From assembly GCA_945902955.1 (NCBI GenBank), contig CAMDNO010000006.1:1-62201 (forward strand): a stretch of DNA of 62,201 nt, read 5' to 3'. Positions within the stretch are counted from its first letter, which is position 1. The number at the start of each line of letters is the position of its first letter. The translations under genes were made by a program, and so were the position numbers. Under the pieces are notes generated by a model. The model ran no database searches, was not told where the DNA came from, and was given only the letters and a program-made list of their open reading frames with translations. Origin of the DNA: Porphyromonas cangingivalis (lineage in GTDB: Bacteria > Bacteroidota > Bacteroidia > Bacteroidales > Paludibacteraceae). Positions 9,456-17,656 of the stretch are shown here, one piece after another.

Positions 9456-10547
9456 TTATTGACTAAAATTACCATTCTTGACAGAGAAGATGCGAGTATC
9501 TTGGTTTAATGTTGACAAAATGCTATCTAAGTGTTCGCGATTTGTGTCGGTAATAAAAATTTGACCAAAATTTTCGCCAGAAACCAATTGAAGTATTCGC
9601 TCAACGCGACTGGAGTCTAATTTATCAAAAATATCGTCGAGTAGGAGTATTGGTGGAAATTTATAAGCTTGTTGCAAAAAGAAATGCTGCGCTAATTTGA
9701 GCGATACTAAATATGTTTTATTTTGCCCTTGCGATCCAACGCGTTTTATTGGAAAGCCATCGAGTTGCATTTCGAGTTCATCTTTGTGTATGCCTTGAGT
9801 TGAATAGCCCAAAATCAAATCGCGTTCGCGCGTTTGAACCATACGTTCCTTCATATTTCCATTTTCGTATTGCGACTGATAAAGCAAATTGATTTCCTCG
9901 TGCCCGCCCGAAATACGATGGTAAATATCTCGAAAAATGGGAACAAATTTATTTAGAAAATCTTTTCGTTGTTCAAAAATATAAGTACCGTAGAGTACCA
10001 TTTGTTCTTCCCAAATTTCGAAGAGCGAAACATCTATTTTTTGTTCCACTTTCAACAATGCGTTTCGTTGGCGAAGTGCATTATTGTATTGAATTAATTG
10101 TTGAAGATAGTGATGGTTGAATTGCGATAGTACACCATCTACGAATTTGCGTCGCTCGTCGCTGCCTTCGGAGATAAGAAAGGCATCGTCGGGCGATACT
10201 ATTACCAATGGCAAAAGACCAATGTGGTCGGCTAATCGTTCGTATTCTTTTTTATTACGTTTGAATTGTTTTTTTTGTTTGCGTTTCATACCGCAATAAA
10301 TCTCTTCGGCACTTTCATTAACGGTATATTTACCGTTGAGCATAAAAAAGTCGGCTTCGTGTTGTATATTTTGCGAATCTATCGCATTCGAAAAGCTTTT
10401 GCAAAATGAAAGGAAATACAGCGCATCCAAAATATTTGTTTTTCCCATCCCATTATTACCAATAAAACAATTGATTTTTGGTGAAAAAGTTAGTTCTGCT
10501 TCAAAAATATTTTTATAATTCAATATACTTAGGGAATCGATGCGCAT
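9456..10547 (-). CDS. recF: DNA replication and repair protein RecF
   Basis: RecF is an SMC/ABC-like ATPase that loads RecA at gapped DNA with RecO and RecR. Walker A is GNNGMGKTN near residue 29 and Walker B is LLLDDIFDKLD near 307. The ABC signature reads VGSQGQNKT, a mild variant of the usual SQGQQKT. The 363-residue length is typical. The gene stands alone here, away from dnaA/dnaN, as often occurs in Bacteroidetes. The ATG at 10547 follows a candidate promoter at about 10593-10625. Confidence 0.95.
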   Translation of the reverse strand: MRIDSLSILNYKNIFEAELTFSPKINCFIGNNGMGKTNILDALYFLSFCKSFSNAIDSQNIQHEADFFMLNGKYTVNESAEEIYCGMKRKQKKQFKRNKKEYERLADHIGLLPLVIVSPDDAFLISEGSDERRKFVDGVLSQFNHHYLQQLIQYNNALRQRNALLKVEQKIDVSLFEIWEEQMVLYGTYIFEQRKDFLNKFVPIFRDIYHRISGGHEEINLLYQSQYENGNMKERMVQTRERDLILGYSTQGIHKDELEMQLDGFPIKRVGSQGQNKTYLVSLKLAQHFFLQQAYKFPPILLLDDIFDKLDSSRVERILQLVSGENFGQIFITDTNREHLDSILSTLNQDTRIFSVKNGNFSQ

Positions 10548-10592
10548 AGTGCTGGATATGATTGTTATAATTTAAATTTAATATAACATATA

Positions 10593-10625
10593 CAAAGATA
10601 GTGAATCTTCAGCTTTAAATCGAAA
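10593..10625 (-). promoter_or_regulatory. Candidate recF promoter
   Basis: On the minus strand TATCTTTG (10600-10593) fits the -7 consensus. TTTC (10625-10622) stands in for TTTG 21 bp further upstream. The start codon is 46 bp downstream. Confidence 0.45.
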
Positions 10626-10705
10626 GCAAAAATTCAAGAAAATGAATTGATATAACAAGTCATTGAGGATAATGTTGAATGATAGACGTTTATTTGAAGG
10701 TTAAT

Positions 10706-10742
10706 AAAATAAAAGAGTTAGCGAAAAATCACTAACTCTTAT
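10706..10742 (-). terminator. Terminator downstream of the ROK kinase gene
   Basis: AAGAGTTAG and CTAACTCTT form a perfect 9-bp stem around a 10-nt loop. On the minus strand it is followed by a T-rich tract, as expected for termination of the glk transcript. Confidence 0.8.
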
Positions 10743-10754
10743 ATTATCTATATC

Positions 10755-10800
10755 CAATTAACTGATGAAATAATTAACCAATTAACCGATGAACCAATTT
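10755..10800. repeat. Octamer array at the glk stop codon
   Basis: Units of exactly 8 nt, CAATTAAC, TGATGAAA, TAATTAAC, CAATTAAC, CGATGAAC and CAATTT.., run directly into the minus-strand stop codon of the kinase gene at 10799-10801. Sequence varies but the phase does not. Confidence 0.8.
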
Positions 10801-11755
10801 ACAATTCCCAAGCCAATGCGCTGGCACCCAAAATGGCTGCGTCAGCTTCTTTCAGTTCGCTAAAGAATAATTTTACTTTACCTTTCCATAATGGCAATAA
10901 GTTTGCTTCCATGTGTTCGCGTATAGGATTCATTATCAAATCCCCAGCCTTAGATAATCCACCGAAAATGGCAATAGCCTCCGGTGCACTGAATGCTACG
11001 AAATCGGCTAAGCTTTGACCTAAAATTTTGCCGGTAAAATTGAAAATTTCTTTAGCCACATCATCGCCTTCCATAGCAGCATCAAATACATCTTTCGAGG
11101 TTATGCTATCCACCGGAATGTTGCGTAAAGAGCTATCTTTGGTTGTAGAACCCAAAATTTCGCGTGCCGAACGAGCAACACCTGTTGCCGAACAATAGGT
11201 TTCGAGGCAGCCATGTTTTCCACAACCACATAAGCGACCGTTTTCGCGAATAGCTGTTGTATGTCCCAATTCGCCAGCAAATCCATCGTGACCATAAACT
11301 ACTTTACCATCGATAATAATTCCGCTACCAACACCTGTGCCGAGCGTAATCATAATAAAGTTTTTCATGCCGCGAGCACCACCATAAGTCATTTCGCCAA
11401 CAGCGGCAGCGTTAGCATCGTTGGTAAGTGCGGTTGGAATGCCAAATTTCTCGGTCATTAGTTTAGCAAAAGGAATTACACCTTTCCAGGGTAGGTTAGG
11501 AGCAAATTCAATATTGCCGGTATAATAATTGCCATTGGGAGCGCCAACACCAATTCCTTTAATTTTATCGCTACCTCCAGCCGCATCAATTATTTTTATC
11601 ATTTCGTTGTACAAATCTTGTATGTACAAATTAACATCCGAGTGCGTACCTGTTTTGATGGCACTTTTCGAAATTACATTACCACGACTATCCACAACAC
11701 CAAAAACAGTGTTTGTGCCGCCCATATCCATTCCTATAACATAAGGTTTTTCCAT
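10799..11755 (-). CDS. glk: ROK family glucokinase
   Basis: ROK kinases phosphorylate free hexoses at the 6-position with ATP; some family members are repressors. The N-terminal phosphate-binding segment GMDMGGTNTVFG is at residues 8-19. The catalytic aspartate is in TNDANAAA. The ROK zinc motif CGCGKHGC follows GELGHTT. There is no N-terminal helix-turn-helix, so this is the 318-residue kinase type. It follows the sugar permease gene by 37 bp on the same strand, so the pair likely imports and phosphorylates one sugar, plausibly glucose. Whether it prefers glucose, mannose or N-acetyl sugars cannot be told. Confidence 0.88.
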   Translation of the reverse strand: MEKPYVIGMDMGGTNTVFGVVDSRGNVISKSAIKTGTHSDVNLYIQDLYNEMIKIIDAAGGSDKIKGIGVGAPNGNYYTGNIEFAPNLPWKGVIPFAKLMTEKFGIPTALTNDANAAAVGEMTYGGARGMKNFIMITLGTGVGSGIIIDGKVVYGHDGFAGELGHTTAIRENGRLCGCGKHGCLETYCSATGVARSAREILGSTTKDSSLRNIPVDSITSKDVFDAAMEGDDVAKEIFNFTGKILGQSLADFVAFSAPEAIAIFGGLSKAGDLIMNPIREHMEANLLPLWKGKVKLFFSELKEADAAILGASALAWEL

Positions 11756-11764
11756 TTTTCTTTT

Positions 11765-11799
11765 CTATAAACTTTTTACTATAAACTATGAACTATTCT
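11765..11799. repeat. Heptamer array between the sugar permease and glk
   Basis: Five 7-mers, CTATAAA, CTTTTTA, CTATAAA, CTATGAA and CTATTCT, read without any gap in phase. The permease stop codon (CTA on this strand, 11793-11795) is part of the fifth unit and the glk start is 9 bp beyond the array. Confidence 0.8.
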
Positions 11800-13061
11800 A
11801 CCGGTATATCTTTGTTTACATTTTTGCAACCAATCAAAGCGTACCACAACATATAAGCTAAACAAGCAAACATTACCCAATAGCTATTTATGTAACCGAA
11901 GTTATCTGATACCCAACCCTGAATTAATGGAACAATGCCACCACCCATTACCATAACCATAAAAATGCCGGATGCAGCAGCAGTGTATTTTCCAAGACCT
12001 TCGACAGCCAAATTGAAAACACCACCCCACATAATGGAAGTACACAAGCCTGTAAGTACAAAGAATATAACACTAACTGGTACAGCGACATTTAGATAAG
12101 GAAGATTTACTGCAATTGAAGTCGGTGTAAATATTGCAAGTAAAATAAATACCAAACCAACCAACGAAACGGTGGTCAACATAGTTTTACTTGATACTTT
12201 AGAACCTAAAAATCCACCTACAAGTCGTCCAACGAGCATTAATAGCCAATAAATACCTACTATACTTCCTGCTATAGTTGCATCAATACCTAATCCCGGA
12301 TTTTCGGCTGTAGTTTGTGCAGTCATAAATAAGTTTGCTGTACTTGGAATGCCAATTTCGATACCAACATAAATAAAAATAGCAATGGCACCAAAAATAA
12401 AGTGACGGAACGAAAGTGGACTGTGTGCGTGTTTAACTTTACGTTCGGTAGCAGTTTCTTTGTGAGGCTCAGGTATTTTTACAAATAATAATACCACAAA
12501 TGCCAATGCAAAAATTCCTAAAGCTAAAAACAATGCTGGATTTGCTTTTTCGATTGTACGTCCAGCTTCGGCACCCATTAACCAACCAACTAGCATTGGA
12601 GTTATTGTAGCCCCGATAGAATTGATTGAACCACCAAATTGTAATAATTTATTACCTGAATTTCCGCCACCGCCAAGGGTGTTAAGCATAGGGTTAACAA
12701 CTGTATTCAACATACACATCGAAAAACCTGAGATAAAAGCTCCGGTTAAATAAACTGAGAACAAACCAACTTGTCCTGAGAAAAATTGAACGGATACACC
12801 AATAAATCCAACACCAATAGCTGCAAGAGCAGTTACTTTATATCCCCACTTTTTAAGCATGATACCTGCAGGAATTCCCATAAAGGCATAAGCCAGGAAG
12901 TTTCCTAAAAACCCTAACTGTGATTCGAAGTTGGAAGCTCCAAATTGTTTAGCTACAATTACACCCATCGGACTTGGAAGCCCTGTAACGAAGGCAATCA
13001 TAAAGAAAAGTGCGAACATCATTGCTATAGGCAATGCGTAATTTTTGTTTTCTGTACTCAT
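11793..13061 (-). CDS. Sugar MFS transporter (FucP/GluP family)
   Basis: This is a 12-helix major facilitator permease of 422 residues resembling the fucose/glucose-galactose:H+ symporters. The N-terminus has MMFALFFMIAFVTG followed by the family's IPAGIMLKKWGYK loop, and the later GIYWLLMLVGRLVGGFLGSK segment matches the second-half MFS loop motif. It sits in the cytoplasmic membrane. The downstream ROK kinase gene indicates that the cargo is a free hexose that is then phosphorylated. Substrate assignment by sequence alone is uncertain. Confidence 0.88.
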   Translation of the reverse strand: MSTENKNYALPIAMMFALFFMIAFVTGLPSPMGVIVAKQFGASNFESQLGFLGNFLAYAFMGIPAGIMLKKWGYKVTALAAIGVGFIGVSVQFFSGQVGLFSVYLTGAFISGFSMCMLNTVVNPMLNTLGGGGNSGNKLLQFGGSINSIGATITPMLVGWLMGAEAGRTIEKANPALFLALGIFALAFVVLLFVKIPEPHKETATERKVKHAHSPLSFRHFIFGAIAIFIYVGIEIGIPSTANLFMTAQTTAENPGLGIDATIAGSIVGIYWLLMLVGRLVGGFLGSKVSSKTMLTTVSLVGLVFILLAIFTPTSIAVNLPYLNVAVPVSVIFFVLTGLCTSIMWGGVFNLAVEGLGKYTAAASGIFMVMVMGGGIVPLIQGWVSDNFGYINSYWVMFACLAYMLWYALIGCKNVNKDIPVE

Positions 13062-13132
13062 GTGAATTTGATTTTTTTTGATTATTTAAGTGTGAAATTT
13101 TATCAATTCTTTTTTTTGTGATGAATGACCCG

Positions 13133-13165
13133 CAAAATTAGTGTTTTTTATTGCTGAATAAAGGT
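13133..13165 (-). promoter_or_regulatory. Candidate promoter of the permease-glk operon
   Basis: TAATTTTG (13140-13133 on the minus strand) matches TAnnTTTG. A TTTA about 22 bp upstream start-to-start is a weak -33 match. The permease ATG is about 70 bp downstream, leaving a T-rich leader. Confidence 0.45.
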
Positions 13166-13241
13166 AAATCGGATATAAAAAAAATGTTTTACAACAGCTT
13201 TTAGTTCGATTTTTTTGCGAATACCTTATTGTATAATATAT

Positions 13242-15413
13242 TTACAAATTATTGAGTAAAAATTCACTCATACGGGTATATAAATGTCGACGTGTTTGTT
13301 TACCCAAAATACTGTGATTTTTGTCGGTGTAAATTTGCATTTCAAACTGTTTGTCGGCTTCTACTAATTTATCTATATAGAGCATTGTATTTTGAACGTG
13401 TACATTATCATCGGCTGTGCCATGTATAATAAGCAATTTTCCGTTTAATTTTGTTGCCATATTGATAGCCGAAGTTTGTGTGTAACCATCAAAATTTTCC
13501 TGCGGACGATTCATAAAGCGCTCGGTATAAGCTGTATTGTACAATTTCCAATCGGTTACAGGTGCCACCGAAATGCCTGCTTTAAATACTTTTTCGCCTG
13601 TACTCATGCTCCACAAGGTCATAGAACCTCCATAACTCCATCCCCAAATACCTATACGGTCTTTGTCGATAAAGGTTTGTTGGGCTAAATATTTGGCAGT
13701 CTCCACTTGGTCTTTTGTTTCTAAAATACCCAATTTGCCATACGTTGATTTACGGAAATCAGCCCCACGAGCTCCCGTGCCTCGTCCATCTACACAAACC
13801 ACCACATAACCTTTTGTAGCCAAATAATATTCCCAGTCAATATCCCATTTGTCTAATACCTCTTGCGAGTTTGGTCCGCTATACTGCACCTGTAAAACAG
13901 GATATTTTTTGGTGGCATCAAAATCGGTTGGTTTTAACATCCAGCCATTTAGAGAAATATTTTCGGATGTTTTAAACGAAAAAAAAGCTTTTTTTGGTAA
14001 ATTGAGCGCTTCGAATTCCGACTTTACAGATTCACTGTTTGCAATATTGCGAATACTGGCACCTGTGTTCGAACGTATTAAGAGCGAATTGGGCTGCGTG
14101 AGCGACGATGAATTCTCAGCAAATAATGTAAAAGTGGTATTGAACGAAGCAGTATGTGTTCCTTTTCCATCTGTTAAACGCATTTTTTTTCCTTTCAAAT
14201 CTATCGAAAAAATATCGAGCTGAAGTGGCGAAACTTCTGCGGATTGATAATAAATTACCTTTTTTGCCTCATCGAAGCCGTAAAAATCGGTAACATCCCA
14301 ATTGCCTTTTGTAAGTTGCTTTACAAGTTGCCCCGTAATGCGATATTGATAAATATGACGATACCCATCGCGCTCGCTTACATTGTAAAAGTATTGATTA
14401 TCAGTACTAAATTGCAAGAAATCAATATTCCCATAATCCACATAACGTTTATCTTCTTCGCGAAAAATTAATTTTGTTACTGTCGAACGAGGGTCTGCCA
14501 TAAGCATATCGAGCCTATTCTGACTGCGATTAAGCTTGAAAATTATCAATTGCTCAGGTGAGTTAGCCCATTTAAGGCGAGGCACATACACATCTTCCTC
14601 TTCTTTCGAAATTTTCATTGTGCGTGTTGTTTTGTTAAAATCGTCGTACACACAAACCTGCACTTTCGAATTATTTTCGCCTGCTTTGGGGTATTTGAAT
14701 TTACTAAAGCTCGGATACAAATTTAACTCATCGGCATTTTTCTCATTTTTATACAATTGAAAAGAAAATTCCGGAACATCCTTTTCAGTGAACTTTGTAA
14801 AAGCCAATAATTTGCTATCGGGGCTCCACACAAAATGACGTGTTGCTTCAAATTCTTCCTCATAAACCCAATCGGGGGTACCATTTATAATTTTGCCTTC
14901 TTCTCCATCTTTGGTTATTTGGAGTTCGGTTTTAAAATCGACTTTGTATAAAAAAAGATTGTTTTTGCATGCAAAAGCAATGTAGCGACTATCTGGCGAA
15001 AAAAGTGGCACTTCTTGTGGACCATTCACCGAAAGTGATTCTATTTCTTTGCGTTTTACATCATATATATAATAGTCGGCTGTAAACGTTCGGCGATAGC
15101 GGGATTTTACATTGGTATAAACAAGCATTTTTTGCTCACTTGGACTAAATTCGTAGCCCGTAATTTTTTTTATCGGACATTTTTTAGCCTGAAAAACACT
15201 GAAAAGTGTATCGACAGTTGCTCCGGTTCTGTAATTGTATTTTACTACGGCATTGCCATTTACCAAAAGTGTATAATGTTCACCATCGTTCATCGAACGC
15301 GGTGTTTCGAATTTTTTGGCTTTATATTTACCATCGGTAATGTCGTATAATAAATTGCCAAAAACCAACGTAATTGTAAAAAAGCTTATAAATAATAAAC
15401 CAAATCTTTTCAT
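13242..15413 (-). CDS. Dipeptidyl peptidase IV (S9B family)
   Basis: This secreted serine exopeptidase removes X-Pro or X-Ala dipeptides from peptide N-termini. Residues 1-19 look like a signal peptide. A beta-propeller precedes the alpha/beta-hydrolase domain. The DWVYEEEF segment carries the double glutamate that anchors the substrate N-terminus in DPP IV. The nucleophile is Ser593 in GWSYGG, the acid lies in HGTADDNVH near 668, and His700 is in TDKNHS. The 723-residue length is normal. It probably works in the periplasm in peptide nutrition. It is monocistronic and divergent from the YgiQ gene. Confidence 0.93.
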   Translation of the reverse strand: MKRFGLLFISFFTITLVFGNLLYDITDGKYKAKKFETPRSMNDGEHYTLLVNGNAVVKYNYRTGATVDTLFSVFQAKKCPIKKITGYEFSPSEQKMLVYTNVKSRYRRTFTADYYIYDVKRKEIESLSVNGPQEVPLFSPDSRYIAFACKNNLFLYKVDFKTELQITKDGEEGKIINGTPDWVYEEEFEATRHFVWSPDSKLLAFTKFTEKDVPEFSFQLYKNEKNADELNLYPSFSKFKYPKAGENNSKVQVCVYDDFNKTTRTMKISKEEEDVYVPRLKWANSPEQLIIFKLNRSQNRLDMLMADPRSTVTKLIFREEDKRYVDYGNIDFLQFSTDNQYFYNVSERDGYRHIYQYRITGQLVKQLTKGNWDVTDFYGFDEAKKVIYYQSAEVSPLQLDIFSIDLKGKKMRLTDGKGTHTASFNTTFTLFAENSSSLTQPNSLLIRSNTGASIRNIANSESVKSEFEALNLPKKAFFSFKTSENISLNGWMLKPTDFDATKKYPVLQVQYSGPNSQEVLDKWDIDWEYYLATKGYVVVCVDGRGTGARGADFRKSTYGKLGILETKDQVETAKYLAQQTFIDKDRIGIWGWSYGGSMTLWSMSTGEKVFKAGISVAPVTDWKLYNTAYTERFMNRPQENFDGYTQTSAINMATKLNGKLLIIHGTADDNVHVQNTMLYIDKLVEADKQFEMQIYTDKNHSILGKQTRRHLYTRMSEFLLNNL

Positions 15414-15436
15414 CTTTTTTCTATTTTTTTTAAACT

Positions 15437-15464
15437 CGTAATTCCAAATTCTTAATTCTTAATT
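15437..15464. repeat. Heptamer array upstream of the DPP IV gene
   Basis: CGTAATT, CCAAATT, CTTAATT and CTTAATT form four in-phase 7-mers, 24-51 bp before the DPP IV start codon on the opposite strand. Confidence 0.75.
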
Positions 15465-15632
15465 AACATACTATTTCCACACAAAAATAAAATAAAAAAT
15501 GCTTTTGATGCATTTCTGAGTAAAAAGTTTTTAATCACTTAACATTTTTGTGTTTAATAACGCTTATTTACAAGAACTTATTTGATATTACCGTTGTTAA
15601 AGTATTCGAAACAATCAATTTTTATAAAAATA

Positions 15633-15726
15633 TAACCACAAAAGGACACCAAAGACACAAAAGATAAAATATTTTACTTTACATCAGTTTAATTCATTTT
15701 CTTCCTTTTGTGTTCTTTTGTGGTAA
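15633..15726. repeat. Inverted ACCACAAAAGgACAC repeat before the YgiQ gene
   Basis: The left arm (15633-15664) carries ACCACAAAAGGACACC followed by roughly 9-nt units ACACCAAAG and ACACAAAAG. The right arm (15701-15726) is its imperfect reverse complement, with about 36 bp of T-rich sequence between. The right arm ends 16 bp before the ygiQ ATG and could fold in the leader RNA. Confidence 0.7.
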
Positions 15727-15742
15727 TACAAAGTGTATTCTC

Positions 15743-17566
15743 ATGCTAAACAAAACATATCAACTAACCGATTTTTTACCCACAACCAAAAAAGAACTCG
15801 AACTTCGCAATTGGGATGAAGTAGATGTTGTATTTTTTACTGGCGACGCCTATATCGACCATCCCGCTTTTGGCGCGGCTGTTATTGGGCGAATTCTCGA
15901 AGCGGAAGGACTTCGTGTAGCTATAGTGCCACAACCAAACTGGCGCGACGACCTGCGCGATTTTAAAAAGATGGGGCGTCCGCGTTTATTTTTTGCCGTT
16001 TCGGGCGGGAATATGGATTCGATGGTGAATCATTATACTGCAAACAAACGCTTGCGGTCTGACGATGCGTATTCGCCTGATGGTAAGCCAAATATGCGGC
16101 CGGATTATGCCACTATTACTTATTGCAATATTATTAAAAAGTTATATCCCGAAGTACCATTAGTTATTGGTGGAATTGAAGCGTCGCTACGCCGGTTTAC
16201 GCATTACGATTATTGGTCGGATAAGCTAATGCCAAGTATTTTGGTCGATTCCAAAGCAGATATTTTGATTTATGGCAATGGCGAAAAACCTATACGCGAA
16301 TTAGTTGCTCGTGTGAAAAATGGTGAAAGCATTAAATTAATGACTGATATTCCACAAACATCATTTTTGTCAAAAGAAATTCCAACTTCCAAGTTTATTG
16401 ATAAAACACTTGTTCCTCACGAAACTTGTTTGGTGGATAAAAAGCTCTATGCTTCTAATTTTAAGCATATTGAAATAGAAAGTAACCGCATTGAGGCCGA
16501 CCGTTTACTACAAAAAACGGGTAATCGTTGGGTAGTTGTTAATCCACCTTACGAACCACTTTCGGAAGCGGAGTTAGATTTTTCTTTCGACTTGCCTTAT
16601 ACCCGTTTGCCACATCCAAAATACAAAGGAAAAACCATTCCTGCATTCGAAATGATAAAGTTTTCGGTGAATTTGCATCGCGGCTGCTTTGGTGGTTGTG
16701 CATTTTGTACCATTTCGGCACATCAGGGCAAGCACATTGTGTCGCGCTCCAAAGAATCGATTCTTAGTGAGGTGAAAAAAGTAACCGAAATGCCCGATTT
16801 TAAAGGTTATATAAGCGATTTGGGCGGCCCGTCGGCTAATATGTACGGACTGAAAGGCATTGATATGGATATATGCCGAAAATGCAAAAAACCGTCGTGT
16901 ATTCACCCCAAAGTTTGTTTTAACTTAGATACTAACCACAGTCGACTGCTTGACATTTACCGTTCGGTAGATAAAATGCCGGGCATCAAAAAATCGTTTG
17001 TTGGGAGCGGAGTGAGGTACGATTTATTGTTGAGCGACACCAAAAGCGAAGAGGCTAATAAAAGCCATGCCGAATATATTAAAGAACTTATTAGCAAACA
17101 TGTATCAGGTCGTCTGAAAATTGCTCCAGAGCACACCTCCGATAAGGTGTTGTACACTATGCGCAAACCCGCTTTCGAGTATTTTGCTAAATTTAAAGAG
17201 CAATTCGAGCGCATAAACCGCGAAGCCGGACTAAATCAGCAGCTAATTCCATACTTTATTTCGAGCCATCCGGGATGTAAAAACGAAGATATGGCTGATT
17301 TGGCTGTTTTAACAAAAAAAATGGATTTTAAATTAGAACAAGTTCAGGATTTTACGCCAACTCCTATGACGTTGGCTACCGAAATTTACTATTCGGGATA
17401 TCATCCTTATACTTTAGAACCCATGTATACGGCAAAAAGTAAAAACGAAAAGTTAGAACAACGTAAATTCTTTTTTTGGTATAAAAAGGAGTATAAAGGT
17501 TCAATTATCAGAGACTTACAAAAAATGAAACGAGCTGATTTGCAGAGTAAACTGTTTGGAAGATAA
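15743..17566 (+). CDS. YgiQ family radical SAM protein
   Basis: The product is a UPF0313/YgiQ-type radical SAM enzyme of 607 residues. The cluster-binding motif is CFGGCAFC (Cys315, Cys319, Cys322). The N-terminal domain has WDEVDVVFFTGDAYIDHPAFG, and further cysteines occur near CRKCKKPSCIHPKVC. The reaction of this family is not established. The in-frame ATG at 15710 lies inside an inverted repeat and adds 11 poor residues, so the ATG at 15743 (MLNKTYQL) is used. Confidence 0.88.
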   Translation: MLNKTYQLTDFLPTTKKELELRNWDEVDVVFFTGDAYIDHPAFGAAVIGRILEAEGLRVAIVPQPNWRDDLRDFKKMGRPRLFFAVSGGNMDSMVNHYTANKRLRSDDAYSPDGKPNMRPDYATITYCNIIKKLYPEVPLVIGGIEASLRRFTHYDYWSDKLMPSILVDSKADILIYGNGEKPIRELVARVKNGESIKLMTDIPQTSFLSKEIPTSKFIDKTLVPHETCLVDKKLYASNFKHIEIESNRIEADRLLQKTGNRWVVVNPPYEPLSEAELDFSFDLPYTRLPHPKYKGKTIPAFEMIKFSVNLHRGCFGGCAFCTISAHQGKHIVSRSKESILSEVKKVTEMPDFKGYISDLGGPSANMYGLKGIDMDICRKCKKPSCIHPKVCFNLDTNHSRLLDIYRSVDKMPGIKKSFVGSGVRYDLLLSDTKSEEANKSHAEYIKELISKHVSGRLKIAPEHTSDKVLYTMRKPAFEYFAKFKEQFERINREAGLNQQLIPYFISSHPGCKNEDMADLAVLTKKMDFKLEQVQDFTPTPMTLATEIYYSGYHPYTLEPMYTAKSKNEKLEQRKFFFWYKKEYKGSIIRDLQKMKRADLQSKLFGR

Positions 17567-17628
17567 ATATTTTAAAGCCCAATATTGAAAGTTTATTTGT
17601 AAAACAAAATTATAAAAAATAAAATTCG

Positions 17629-17636
17629 TAGTTTTG
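17629..17636 (+). promoter_or_regulatory. Candidate -7 element of the metal efflux operon
   Basis: TAGTTTTG matches TAnnTTTG and lies 20 bp before the start codon of the RND pump gene. No clear -33 TTTG was found at the usual spacing. Confidence 0.35.
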
Positions 17637-17656
17637 TACAATAAAATTGTGCCGCT

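Larger units (their letters stand above)
15414..15742. other. Divergent spacer between DPP IV and the YgiQ gene
   Basis: This 329-bp gap holds no gene. It contains a heptamer array next to the DPP IV start, a candidate minus-strand -7 box TATTTTTG (15489-15482), and a large imperfect inverted repeat next to the YgiQ start (15633-15726). Confidence 0.7.
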
